Of a stretch of 64,000 nt of DNA, positions 27,153-35,144 are shown one piece after another (position 1 is the first letter of the stretch; the number at the start of each line of letters is the position of its first letter). The notes beneath the pieces are model-generated. The model ran no database searches and was not told the origin of the DNA. It saw only the letters and a program-made list of their open reading frames with translations. The position numbers and the translations under genes were made by a program. The DNA is from Paenibacillus glycinis (lineage in GTDB: Bacteria > Bacillota > Bacilli > Paenibacillales > Paenibacillaceae). Location of the stretch: contig NZ_JAAAMV010000020.1 in assembly GCF_009909185.1 (NCBI RefSeq), positions 182,100 through 246,099 of the forward strand, in the 5' to 3' direction.

Positions 27153-29348
27153 ATGATAGGACATGAACTTGGCGGAAGGTACGAAATCATCACGCGCATC
27201 GGCGGCGGCGGCATGGCGCTCGTCTACAAGGCGCATGACGTGCTGCTGAACCGGTTCGTCGCGGTCAAAGTGCTTCGCCAGCAATTCGTGCATGACGAAG
27301 AATTCATTCGGCGGTTCAGACGGGAAGCGCAGTCCGCGGCGGCACTTTCGCATCCCAACGTCGTCAGCATCTACGACGTGGGCCAGGAGGACGATACGCA
27401 CTATATCGTCATGGAATACGTCGAAGGCCACAATTTGAACGAAATCATTAAGGAACGCGCGCCGCTGCAGGCCGAGGAAGCGGTCAGGATCGCGGTCCAG
27501 ATATGCGACGCTCTGGAGCACGCGCATCATAATCAAATCATTCATCGCGATATTAAGCCGCATAATATTCTCATCGGCAAGAACGGACGCGTGAAGGTGA
27601 CGGATTTCGGCATCGCGCGCGCGGTGACGTCGTCGACGATCACGCAAACCGGTTCCATGGTAGGCTCGGTGCATTATTTCTCGCCCGAGCACGCGAAGGG
27701 AACCGCGACCGGCGAGAAGTCGGATCTGTATTCGCTCGGCATCGTGCTCTATCAGATGCTTACGGGCAAGCTGCCGTTTCTCGGCGAAAGCCCCATCAGC
27801 ATCGCGCTGAAGCATCTGCAGGAGAATTTCGAGGAACCGCGCGAGCTCAATCCGTACATACCGCAGAGCGTCGAGAACGTGATTCTGAAGGCGATGCGCA
27901 AAAATCCGAACGAGCGTTACCGCTCGGCGGCCGAGATGCTGAAGGATCTCGAAACCTGCCTGCATCCCGACCGGTTGACGGAGCCCAAAATCGAGTTCAA
28001 TAATCCCGATCTCGACGAGACGCGCGTCATGCCCGCCATTCGCGGCAGCATCGCGGGCACGCTGAACGATTCGACGATTGCGGGCAGAGCCGACAAATCG
28101 GTCCCGATCGCCGATCGCTCCGAGCGGGAGAGGCAAGCCCCCGCTCGTCAGACCGCTTCCGCGGCCGCCGCGGAAGCGGAGGCGCCGGACGAGCCGGAAG
28201 ACCGCTGGGACGCAAGCGGCATGGAGGAGAAGCGCAGGCGCAGATGGGTCAAGCCCGTCGTGACGGTCGCCTCGACGCTGATCGTGATCGCGCTCGTCTA
28301 TTGGGGCGCCATGACCGTGCTCGGCTGGTTCGACATCGAAGAGGTCGACGTGCCATACGTCGTCAACATGAACGAGACCGACGCCCGCAGCACGTTGGAG
28401 AAGGCGGGTCTGAAGGTGGAAGATCCGCCGGTATACATGGACAAGGAAGGCGTTGCCAAAAACATCGTCTACGAGCAGTCGAAGCCCAACCAACGGGTGA
28501 AGGTGGGGTCGTTCATCAAGCTGTACGTCAGCACGGGGCCGAAGTTGGAGAAGGCCGACAGCTACGTCGGCAAGTCTTACGAGGATACCGTCGCCGCGCT
28601 CGTCGCCCTGGGCGTGGGCGAGGACCGTATTTCCAAGAAAGACGACTACAGCGACGAACCGCCGGGAACGATTCTCGATCAGACGCCGGAGGCGGGCGCC
28701 GAGTTCGATCCGAAGAAAGCCGAGTTCGCCTTCACGGTCAGCCAAGGCAAGGAAACGTTCAAGATGCCGAAGGTTATCGGCATGAAGGAAAGCGAAGCCA
28801 TTGCCCTGCTGCGTTCCAAAGGGCTCGTCATCAACGAGGCCGACATCGTCCGCGAACCGGGCTACAAGCCGACCGGCGAGGTCGTCGCCCAATATCCGTA
28901 CGATCCCGACGCGCAGGTGGCCAAAGGCGCGGCGATTACGCTTACCGTCAGCTCCGGCCTGCCGGACGACGCGCTGGAATACACCTTTAATATCGTGATA
29001 TCGCCGGCGCAGGCGGGCAAATCGAGCGAGATTCGGATTACGTATACCGACGCGACCGGGGAAGACATCGATTGGGGCAAACGGACGATCAAGGATACGC
29101 AGACGTTCCCGGTAAAGGTCATCCTCGCGCCCAATACGGAAGCCAGGGTCAAGATCTTCCGGGACGGACAAGATACCGATACGTTCTCGAAGACGTACGA
29201 CGACGTGAAATCGGGCGCCGATTCAACGCCGGAGAACGTGCCGGGCTTGGATCCGCCGCCTGCCGATCTACCAGCAAACACCGAGGAGAATCCAACGAAT
29301 GGCAGTACGAACGCGGACACAAACACCGATGACGCAGCCGGGCAATAA
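27153..29348 (+). CDS. prkC: PASTA-domain Ser/Thr protein kinase PrkC
   Basis: 731-residue membrane kinase that senses muropeptides and controls germination and cell-wall physiology in Bacillus. The cytosolic kinase domain (1 to about 270) has the glycine loop IGGGGMALVYKA, catalytic HRDIKPHNIL near 130 and DFGIARAV. A proline/alanine-rich juxtamembrane linker follows (about 300-360), then one membrane helix (VVTVASTLIVIALVYWGAM, near 370), three PASTA repeats (about 400-610) and a C-terminal Ig-like domain with a Thr/Asn-rich tail. ATG 27153 follows GAGGTGATC by 2-4 bases; GTG 27144 is an alternative. It overlaps rsgA. Confidence 0.95.
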   Translation: MIGHELGGRYEIITRIGGGGMALVYKAHDVLLNRFVAVKVLRQQFVHDEEFIRRFRREAQSAAALSHPNVVSIYDVGQEDDTHYIVMEYVEGHNLNEIIKERAPLQAEEAVRIAVQICDALEHAHHNQIIHRDIKPHNILIGKNGRVKVTDFGIARAVTSSTITQTGSMVGSVHYFSPEHAKGTATGEKSDLYSLGIVLYQMLTGKLPFLGESPISIALKHLQENFEEPRELNPYIPQSVENVILKAMRKNPNERYRSAAEMLKDLETCLHPDRLTEPKIEFNNPDLDETRVMPAIRGSIAGTLNDSTIAGRADKSVPIADRSERERQAPARQTASAAAAEAEAPDEPEDRWDASGMEEKRRRRWVKPVVTVASTLIVIALVYWGAMTVLGWFDIEEVDVPYVVNMNETDARSTLEKAGLKVEDPPVYMDKEGVAKNIVYEQSKPNQRVKVGSFIKLYVSTGPKLEKADSYVGKSYEDTVAALVALGVGEDRISKKDDYSDEPPGTILDQTPEAGAEFDPKKAEFAFTVSQGKETFKMPKVIGMKESEAIALLRSKGLVINEADIVREPGYKPTGEVVAQYPYDPDAQVAKGAAITLTVSSGLPDDALEYTFNIVISPAQAGKSSEIRITYTDATGEDIDWGKRTIKDTQTFPVKVILAPNTEARVKIFRDGQDTDTFSKTYDDVKSGADSTPENVPGLDPPPADLPANTEENPTNGSTNADTNTDDAAGQ

Positions 29349-30264
29349 GGACGCGAAGTCCGGACGAATCGTCAAGGCGCTCAGCGGCTATTATTACGTG
29401 CGTCCGTTCGATGCGCCTCCGGGAGCGGCGGACATTCAGTGCAGGGGACGCGGCATCTTCAAGAAACGGGGCGAATCGCCTCTGGTCGGCGACGTCGTCG
29501 AGTTCGAGGAGACCGAGAACGGCGAAGGCGCCGTCAACGCGCTCATGTCCCGAAGCACCGAGCTGATCCGTCCGCCGGTGGCGAACGTGGATCTGGCCGT
29601 GCTGGTCTTCTCCGTGACGGAGCCCGCGCTCAATCTGCAGCTGCTCGACAAATTTCTTGTGCATATCGAGCATGCCGGCATCGACGCGATACTATGCTTA
29701 AGTAAGCAGGATTTGGCGGAAAACGGCGAGGAATCGGCGGAAGCGGAGCAGGCGATGAACGAGGTCGTGCGCATCTATGAGCCGATCGGGTATGAAGTGC
29801 TCGTGACCAGCTCGAAGCGGGGAGCGGGCACTTCGGCGCTCAAGGAACGGCTTCAGGGGCATTTGGCGGTGTTCGCCGGGCAATCCGGCGTCGGGAAATC
29901 GTCGCTCCTGAACGCCCTCGTTCCGGGGCTTACGCTCGAAACGAACGAAATCAGCAACCGGCTCGGACGGGGGAAACATACGACGCGGCATGTCGAGTTG
30001 ATCGATATCGGCGGCGGCTTCGTGGCGGATACGCCGGGGTTCAGCCAGCTCGATTTCGCGGAGCTCGGCATCGAAGAGCTGGGAAGCTGCTTCAAGGAAA
30101 TGCGGGCGCTGTCTTCCTCCTGCAAATTCCGCGGCTGCACGCATATCCATGAACCGGAATGCGCGGTGCTGGCGGCGCTCGCGAACGGCGAGATCGCGCC
30201 GAGCCGGCATGCCAACTACGTGTTGTTCATGGCGGAAATGAAAGAGAAGAAGCGGAGGTACTGA
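29299..30264 (+). CDS. rsgA: Ribosome small-subunit GTPase RsgA
   Basis: 321-residue circularly permuted GTPase involved in late 30S maturation. An N-terminal OB fold is followed by G4 (LSKQDL) before G1 ([12 protein letters not shown], near 195) and G3 (DTPGFS, near 243), the diagnostic permuted order, then a zinc motif [14 protein letters not shown]. The ATG at 29299 overlaps the prkC 3' end by 50 bp and is supported by GAGGAG (29283-29288); ATG 29329 is also possible. The first about 18 residues are not conserved. rpe follows after 2 bp. Confidence 0.94.
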   Translation: MAVRTRTQTPMTQPGNKDAKSGRIVKALSGYYYVRPFDAPPGAADIQCRGRGIFKKRGESPLVGDVVEFEETENGEGAVNALMSRSTELIRPPVANVDLAVLVFSVTEPALNLQLLDKFLVHIEHAGIDAILCLSKQDLAENGEESAEAEQAMNEVVRIYEPIGYEVLVTSSKRGAGTSALKERLQGHLAVFAGQSGVGKSSLLNALVPGLTLETNEISNRLGRGKHTTRHVELIDIGGGFVADTPGFSQLDFAELGIEELGSCFKEMRALSSSCKFRGCTHIHEPECAVLAALANGEIAPSRHANYVLFMAEMKEKKRRY

Positions 30265-30266
30265 AA

Positions 30267-30911
30267 ATGTCTATCATTGCACCATCGATCCTGTCCGCGA
30301 ATTTCGCGGCGCTCGGAGAAGAAATACAAGACGTGGACCGTGCCGGCGCGGATTGGATTCATATCGACGTCATGGACGGCCATTTCGTGCCGACGCTGAC
30401 GTTCGGTCCGCAGATCATTCAAGCCGTGAGGCCTGCATCGAAGCTGGTCTACGACGTGCATCTGATGATCGAACGGCCGGAGCTGCATATACCGAACTAT
30501 GTCTCGGCGGGAGCGGACCGGATCACCGTCCACGCGGAAGCATGCACGCACCTGCACCGCGTTATCCATCAGATCAAGGAAGCCGGCCTGCCCGCGGGGG
30601 TGGCGCTTAATCCGGCGACGCCGGTCGGCGCGCTGGAGAACGTGCTGGACGATATCGACATGATCCTGATCATGACCGTCAATCCCGGCTTCGGCGGCCA
30701 GAAATTCATTCCGCAGTCGCTGCACAAGATCCGTCAAACGCGCGCGATGCTCGCGGAACGCGGACGCGAAGGCATGCTGATCCAAGTGGACGGCGGCGTT
30801 AACGCGGAGACCGCCCCGCTGATCAGGGAAGCGGGAGCTGACGTATTCGTCGCGGGGAATGCCGTTTTCAACGAGAAGGACAGGGCCGCGGCGATCGCTG
30901 CTTTGCGTTAA
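30267..30911 (+). CDS. rpe: Ribulose-phosphate 3-epimerase
   Basis: 214-residue TIM-barrel enzyme interconverting ribulose-5-phosphate and xylulose-5-phosphate in the pentose phosphate pathway. It starts [20 protein letters not shown], with metal/catalytic residues in [17 protein letters not shown] and [22 protein letters not shown] near 140 and QVDGGVN near 174. ATG 30267 lies 7 bases after GGAGGT, two bases beyond the rsgA stop. An in-frame start at 30159 lies within rsgA and is not needed. Confidence 0.95.
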   Translation: MSIIAPSILSANFAALGEEIQDVDRAGADWIHIDVMDGHFVPTLTFGPQIIQAVRPASKLVYDVHLMIERPELHIPNYVSAGADRITVHAEACTHLHRVIHQIKEAGLPAGVALNPATPVGALENVLDDIDMILIMTVNPGFGGQKFIPQSLHKIRQTRAMLAERGREGMLIQVDGGVNAETAPLIREAGADVFVAGNAVFNEKDRAAAIAALR

Positions 30912-30923
30912 GGGGCGGACGGT

Positions 30924-31190
30924 ATGGGCCAGCGTCTGAAGAAAGGGTTATTGCTGCTTGTGTACAGTGCCGGATGCGGGCTGATGCTGACCGTGTTCAC
31001 GATCGTCAAAAGTCCGGCGAACCTGTTGTTTTCCTTGCTGGCGATTCTCATCGCGATTCATTATTTCAAGCTGTTCTCCTCGCTCCGCTCGCGAATCGCG
31101 TTCGTCGTGCTGGCGATTCTCGGATTTCTGTTTTTCGTGCTGGTGTACGCGGTGATCACGGCCGCGCGGAATGGGACCGTAGGCGCATAG
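30924..31190 (+). CDS. Small membrane protein of unknown function
   Basis: 88-residue protein with three predicted hydrophobic helices (about residues 8-26, 31-47 and 56-80), separated by short loops containing KSPAN and KLFSSLRSR, and a basic N-terminus (GQRLKKG). I do not recognise a family. It lies 12 bp after rpe and ends before a strong terminator, in the position occupied by thiN in Bacillus, so it is probably the last gene of the prpC-prkC-rsgA-rpe transcript. ATG 30924 is preceded by AGGGGCGG. It is retained as a gene because of its membrane topology, ribosome site and tight operon context. Confidence 0.65.
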   Translation: MGQRLKKGLLLLVYSAGCGLMLTVFTIVKSPANLLFSLLAILIAIHYFKLFSSLRSRIAFVVLAILGFLFFVLVYAVITAARNGTVGA

Positions 31191-31263
31191 GCAGCGCCGG
31201 GAGAAATGGCGTTGCCCCGGCTCCGGGAGGTTTGGAATAGGACAGTCTTGCGATGCATAGGAT

Positions 31264-31298
31264 GGTTACATGAACGAACGTTCCTGTAGCCTTTTTTT
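31264..31298 (+). terminator. Terminator after the rpe operon
   Basis: Stem GGTTACA(T)GAA (31264-31274) / TTC(C)TGTAGCC (31281-31291) with a 6-nt loop, then seven T. Confidence 0.82.
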
Positions 31299-31405
31299 GT
31301 GGGCACTTTCGAGGCGCGGAACCGTTACGGATGTTTATGCTTGAGTTTTCTGCCTGCAGAAGCTCTTTCAAAGAAGTACCAGCAAACTCTTAGGAGGGGT
31401 GGAGC

Positions 31406-31486
31406 ATGAAATTCTATACGATCAAGCTGCCGAAGTTTTTGGGTGGTTTCGTGAAAGCCATCTTAAATACGTTTCAGAAGAGCTGA
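31406..31486 (+). CDS. spoVM: Stage V sporulation protein M
   Basis: 26-codon gene. The peptide begins MKFYTIKLPKFLGGFVKAI and ends NTFQKS, nearly matching Bacillus SpoVM. It is an amphipathic helix that recognises the convex forespore outer membrane and anchors SpoIVA, the spore-coat basement layer. Pro9 (the helix-breaking residue important for curvature sensing) is present. AGGAGGGG (31393-31400) lies upstream. It sits between rpe and rpmB as in Bacillus. No clear sigma-E promoter could be recognised in 31299-31405; a small TTCTGC-CT-GCAGAA dyad is at 31348-31361. Confidence 0.93.
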   Translation: MKFYTIKLPKFLGGFVKAILNTFQKS

Positions 31487-31589
31487 CACAATTGCGACCG
31501 GCTGCCCCTGGAACGGCCCCGCGGCAAGAAGGTTTCCGAGCACGGAAGAACGCACGAAGCAGCGATGGTCTTCCGCGTTTCGGCATGCA

Positions 31590-31620
31590 AAAAAGCACCT
31601 GATCACATCAGGTGCTTTTT
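31590..31620. terminator. Bidirectional terminator between spoVM and rpmB
   Basis: Perfect 14-bp stem AAAAAGCACCTGAT (31590-31603) / ATCAGGTGCTTTTT (31607-31620) with a 3-nt loop. Terminal A/T tracts make it work for both convergent genes. Confidence 0.9.
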
Positions 31621-31638
31621 GTCCATGGCTCAATGCCC

Positions 31639-31827
31639 TTATACGCGAGTAACGGCTCCGGATTTAAGAGCTTTCGTGCTGACATAGACGCGTTTCGGTT
31701 TGCCGTTAACCAGAATTCTTACTTTCTGAACGTTAACGCCCCAAGTGCGGCGGGTTTTGTTGTTAGCGTGCGAAACGTTGTTACCTGTGCCGGGACCTTT
31801 GCCCGTGATGAAACATTTGCGAGACAT
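31639..31827 (-). CDS. rpmB: 50S ribosomal protein L28
   Basis: 62-residue basic ribosomal protein with the typical start [24 protein letters not shown] cut here to its key part: [13 protein letters not shown], followed by [13 protein letters not shown]. The ATG at 31827 is preceded on the minus strand by GGGAGGTG; an in-frame upstream codon at 31836 is not needed. Only Cys5 remains, so this is the zinc-independent form rather than the four-cysteine type. It is encoded opposite to spoVM and yloU, as in Bacillus, and has its own promoter. Confidence 0.95.
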   Translation of the reverse strand: MSRKCFITGKGPGTGNNVSHANNKTRRTWGVNVQKVRILVNGKPKRVYVSTKALKSGAVTRV

Positions 31828-31874
31828 GAAATACACCTCCCTTTAAGAATCGCTCCAAACAAACAGACTACAAT

Positions 31875-31903
31875 ATAATAGCATATGTCTGGGCATTCAT
31901 CAA
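31875..31903 (-). promoter_or_regulatory. rpmB promoter
   Basis: Minus strand TTGATG (31898-31903), 17-bp spacer, TATTAT (31875-31880), about 48 bp ahead of the rpmB start. Confidence 0.75.
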
Positions 31904-31977
31904 GGGTTTGTCAATCGCCGTTATCGCGGGCTAGCGCTTAAAAAAGCGTGAAAATAGTCGGGAATAGGCCTCTGGAC

Positions 31978-32006
31978 TTCAAAATCGTTCAAATTTATAG
32001 TACAAT
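31978..32006 (+). promoter_or_regulatory. yloU promoter
   Basis: TTCAAA (31978-31983), 17-bp spacer, TACAAT (32001-32006), 42 bp ahead of yloU. Confidence 0.65.
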
Positions 32007-32047
32007 GTGCATTAGTCCATAATAAAACGGTGAAGGAGTGGTTTTCC

Positions 32048-32407
32048 ATGCCTCTGCAGATTCAATCCGAATTCGGAAGCGTACATATAACCGATCATGT
32101 GATCTCCGTCCTTGCCGGGTCAGCAGCGATGGATTGTTATGGACTGGTAGGAATGGCTACAAGGAAGCAGCTCAAGGACGGCATCGCCGAGCTGCTGGGT
32201 CGTGATAATCTGTCGCGCGGTGTCGAAGTCCACCGAGAGAACGATTACTTGCACATTGATTTGTACATCATCGTAAGCTACGGCACGAAAATATCCGAGG
32301 TCGCTCATAATATCCAGTCAAAAGTGAAATATGTGATGAATGAGGTCGTCGGCGTCAAGGTTGACGTTGTCAATATTTTTGTCCAAGGCGTACGGGTATC
32401 TCGGTAG
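32048..32407 (+). CDS. yloU: Asp23/Gls24 family envelope stress protein YloU
   Basis: 119-residue Asp23-family protein. The family forms membrane-associated clusters and is linked to cell-envelope homeostasis. It has the typical pattern GSVHITDHVISVLAGSAAMDCYGLVGM, a basic middle, and DLYIIVSYGTKISEVAHNIQ near residue 80. ATG 32048 is 9 bases after AAGGAG (32033-32038); the in-frame GTG at 32030 precedes that ribosome site and is rejected. fakA follows after 16 bp; yloU-yloV pairing is universal in Bacillota. Confidence 0.93.
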   Translation: MPLQIQSEFGSVHITDHVISVLAGSAAMDCYGLVGMATRKQLKDGIAELLGRDNLSRGVEVHRENDYLHIDLYIIVSYGTKISEVAHNIQSKVKYVMNEVVGVKVDVVNIFVQGVRVSR

Positions 32408-32423
32408 GAAGGGGTAATCTAGC

Positions 32424-34268
32424 TTGATCAAACGCTTTATAAACGGCCCGGATTTCTCCAGCATGGTCCTGAGCGGAGCGGAAAGCTTGCAGCGAAACGA
32501 ATCGCGCATCAACGCATTGAATGTATTCCCGGTTCCGGACGGAGACACGGGATCCAATATGAATTTAACGATGACCTCCGGAAAGCGTGAGCTTCAGAAA
32601 AACCAGGGCCAAGCAGTGGGCAAAGTTGCGGAAGCGCTTTCTAAAGGCTTGCTGATGGGGGCGCGCGGCAATTCCGGCGTTATTTTGTCGCAGCTGTTCC
32701 GCGGGTTTTCCAAAAGCATCGCGAGCCAGGAGCAGATCGACGCCCCGCAGTTCGCCGCGGCGCTGCAGCACGGCGTCGATATGGCCTACAAGGCGGTCGT
32801 GAAACCCGTGGAAGGCACGATCCTGACGGTCGCCAAAGATACGGCGAAGCATGCCGTGGCCTTTGCCAAGCGCAACAACGACATCGTTCAGCTCGTGCAG
32901 GAGGTGGTTGCCCGGGCGAACGAGTCGCTGGCGCGCACGCCGGATTTGCTTCCGGTGCTCAAGCAGGTCGGCGTCGTGGATTCGGGCGGACAAGGGCTTG
33001 TCTGCATCTACGAGGGATTCCTGAGCGCCTTGGCGGATGAGCGCGGAAGCGCGGCCGAGAATCATATCGGCGCGGAATCGGCAGTTGCCGGCGTGTTCCC
33101 GTCGGCACCGAGCGCGGCGGTCGGGCCGCCGCAGCGAGCTGCCGCGTTTCAGCCCGTCAGCGCCCAATCCAAGCTCGAGACGGAGCATATCGAGTTCTTG
33201 TACGACATGGAGTTCTTCATCAACCGCAAGCAGACCGGTCGGACGGGTCTTCGTTTCGACGAAGCGTTGTTCAAAGGCATGCTGGCCAGGGACGGCGATT
33301 CCATCCTCGTGATCGTGGACGACGACATCGTCAAGGTGCACGTCCACACGCGCAAGCCCGGCGACGTGCTCAATTACGCGCTGCCGTACGGCGAGCTGAC
33401 GGAAATCCATATCCTGAACATGCGCGAGCAGCATCGCGAGCTGCTGCAGGAGGAACAAGGCGCGGCGATCGCGGGCGCGGTTCCGATCGGATCCGCCGAA
33501 GAACTGCCGGAGACGGCGGTCGTGGAAGAGGCCGCGCTCGGCCTCGCCGTATCCGAAGTGCTCACGGGGACGCCGGCGGATGCCTTGTCCGCGGAGCACG
33601 CCCATGAATGGGCGGCCTTCGGACTGATCGCCGTGGCCATGGGAGAGGGGATTCGGTCGATCTTCCTCGACAACAACGTCGATGTCGTCTTGTCGGGCGG
33701 ACAGACGATGAATCCGTCGACGGAGGATTTCGTCAACGCGATCGAGACGCTGCCCGCGGAACATATCTTCGTGCTCCCGAATAACAGCAACATTATTTTG
33801 GCGGCCCAGCAGGCGGCGGAGTTGAGCGGGCGCAGCGTAACCGTCATCGGCACGCGCAACATTCCGCAGGGCCTCGCAGCCGTATTGGCTTTCCGGGAAG
33901 AAGAGTCGGCGGACGTCAACGCGCAGGCCATGAACGATGCCGTGCTGCAGGTGCGCTCCGGCCAAGTGACGAGCGCGGTGCGCAATACGTCGATCGACGG
34001 CATCACCATCCAAGAAGGCGATTATATCGGCATTCTGGAGAAGACGATCGTCACCGCTTCCGCGAGCCTTCAGGAAACCTGCCGGGAGCTGCTCGCGCGG
34101 ATGCTGGAGGACGGCGGCGAGCTCGTCACCGTGCTGACCGGCGAACAGGCGAAATCGTCGGATACCGCGGAATTGACGGCTTGGGCCCGGGAAGCGTTCC
34201 CGGATGCGGAGTTCGAGGTTCATGCGGGCGGTCAGCCGCTGTATCCATACTTAATCGCGGTCGAATAG
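32424..34268 (+). CDS. fakA: DAK2-domain fatty acid kinase FakA (YloV)
   Basis: 614-residue kinase subunit that phosphorylates fatty acids presented by a FakB/DegV partner, feeding exogenous or recycled fatty acids into phospholipid synthesis. The N-terminal DAK2 domain (1 to about 200) contains NVFPVPDGDTGSNM with the Mg-ATP aspartates, and MGARGNSGVILSQ. The middle and C-terminal FakA domains carry DNNVDVVLSGGQTMNPST and LPNNSNIILAAQQA. The start is TTG 32424 after GGAAGGGG. A degV gene follows after 11 bp, which supports a FakA-FakB pair. An Ala/Pro-rich linker lies around residues 205-245. Confidence 0.9.
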   Translation: MIKRFINGPDFSSMVLSGAESLQRNESRINALNVFPVPDGDTGSNMNLTMTSGKRELQKNQGQAVGKVAEALSKGLLMGARGNSGVILSQLFRGFSKSIASQEQIDAPQFAAALQHGVDMAYKAVVKPVEGTILTVAKDTAKHAVAFAKRNNDIVQLVQEVVARANESLARTPDLLPVLKQVGVVDSGGQGLVCIYEGFLSALADERGSAAENHIGAESAVAGVFPSAPSAAVGPPQRAAAFQPVSAQSKLETEHIEFLYDMEFFINRKQTGRTGLRFDEALFKGMLARDGDSILVIVDDDIVKVHVHTRKPGDVLNYALPYGELTEIHILNMREQHRELLQEEQGAAIAGAVPIGSAEELPETAVVEEAALGLAVSEVLTGTPADALSAEHAHEWAAFGLIAVAMGEGIRSIFLDNNVDVVLSGGQTMNPSTEDFVNAIETLPAEHIFVLPNNSNIILAAQQAAELSGRSVTVIGTRNIPQGLAAVLAFREEESADVNAQAMNDAVLQVRSGQVTSAVRNTSIDGITIQEGDYIGILEKTIVTASASLQETCRELLARMLEDGGELVTVLTGEQAKSSDTAELTAWAREAFPDAEFEVHAGGQPLYPYLIAVE

Positions 34269-34279
34269 GGGGTGCGGAG

Positions 34280-35134
34280 ATGAGCGGAGTTAAAATCGTT
34301 ACGGACAGTACGGCAGATATCCCGAAACGCGTGAGAGAGCAATACGGCATCGAAATGATTCCGTTGAAGGTCATGTTCGGAGAAGAATCGTACTTGGACG
34401 GCATATCGCTGACCAATGATCAATTTTACGGCAGGCTGGTATCCTCGGCCACGCTGCCGACGACTTCGCAGCCTTCGCCGATGGAATTTACGGAAACCTA
34501 CCAACGCCTGAGCAAGCAATATCCGGATTCGCCCATCCTATCCATTCATATCTCATCCGCGCTCAGCGGGACGTATCAATCGGCGGTTCTCGGTTCGACG
34601 CTGATGGAGGAGCAGGGCGACGTGACCGTCCTCGATTCGAAGACCGTGTCGTACGGCCTCGGGATGCTCGTGGTCAAAGCCGCGGAGATGGCTGCCGCAG
34701 GCGCCTCGAAAGACGAGATCGTCGCGGCCGTCGAAGCGATGGCGCGGGATAAGAAGATTTATTTCCTCGTCGATACGCTCGAGTATTTGCAGAAGGGCGG
34801 ACGGATCGGCAAAGCCGCGGCGTTGTTCGGCTCGATCTTGAACATCAAGCCGATTCTGACGATCGACCCCGAGGGCGAGGTATCCGCCGTCGACAAGGTG
34901 CGCGGCACCAAGAAGGCGATGCAGCGCATAATCGACCTGTTGAAGGACGAATACGGCAGCGATCCGCTCGATATGACGGTCGGCTGGACGCGCAAGCGCG
35001 AGCTCGCGCTGGAACTGGCCGCGCTGGCGCAGGGGCAGCTGAACGTGCGCAATATCAGGCAGACGGAGATCGGCGCCGTGATCGGCACGCATGCCGGTCC
35101 CGGAGCAGCGGCATTATTTATAACGCGGGTGTGA
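34280..35134 (+). CDS. DegV family fatty-acid-binding protein
   Basis: 284-residue DegV (FakB-like) protein that binds a fatty acid and presents it to FakA. It starts MSGVKIVTDSTADIP; fatty-acid and phosphate contact motifs include TTSQPSP near residue 63, ISSALSGTYQSA near 93, and FLVDTLEYLQKGGRIG near 163. ATG 34280 follows GGGGGTG. The gene lies between fakA and recG with 10-11 bp gaps, one transcript. This is the classic FakA partner position, although genomes usually carry several FakB paralogues with different acyl preferences. Confidence 0.92.
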   Translation: MSGVKIVTDSTADIPKRVREQYGIEMIPLKVMFGEESYLDGISLTNDQFYGRLVSSATLPTTSQPSPMEFTETYQRLSKQYPDSPILSIHISSALSGTYQSAVLGSTLMEEQGDVTVLDSKTVSYGLGMLVVKAAEMAAAGASKDEIVAAVEAMARDKKIYFLVDTLEYLQKGGRIGKAAALFGSILNIKPILTIDPEGEVSAVDKVRGTKKAMQRIIDLLKDEYGSDPLDMTVGWTRKRELALELAALAQGQLNVRNIRQTEIGAVIGTHAGPGAAALFITRV

Positions 35135-35144
35135 GGTAATGGAT

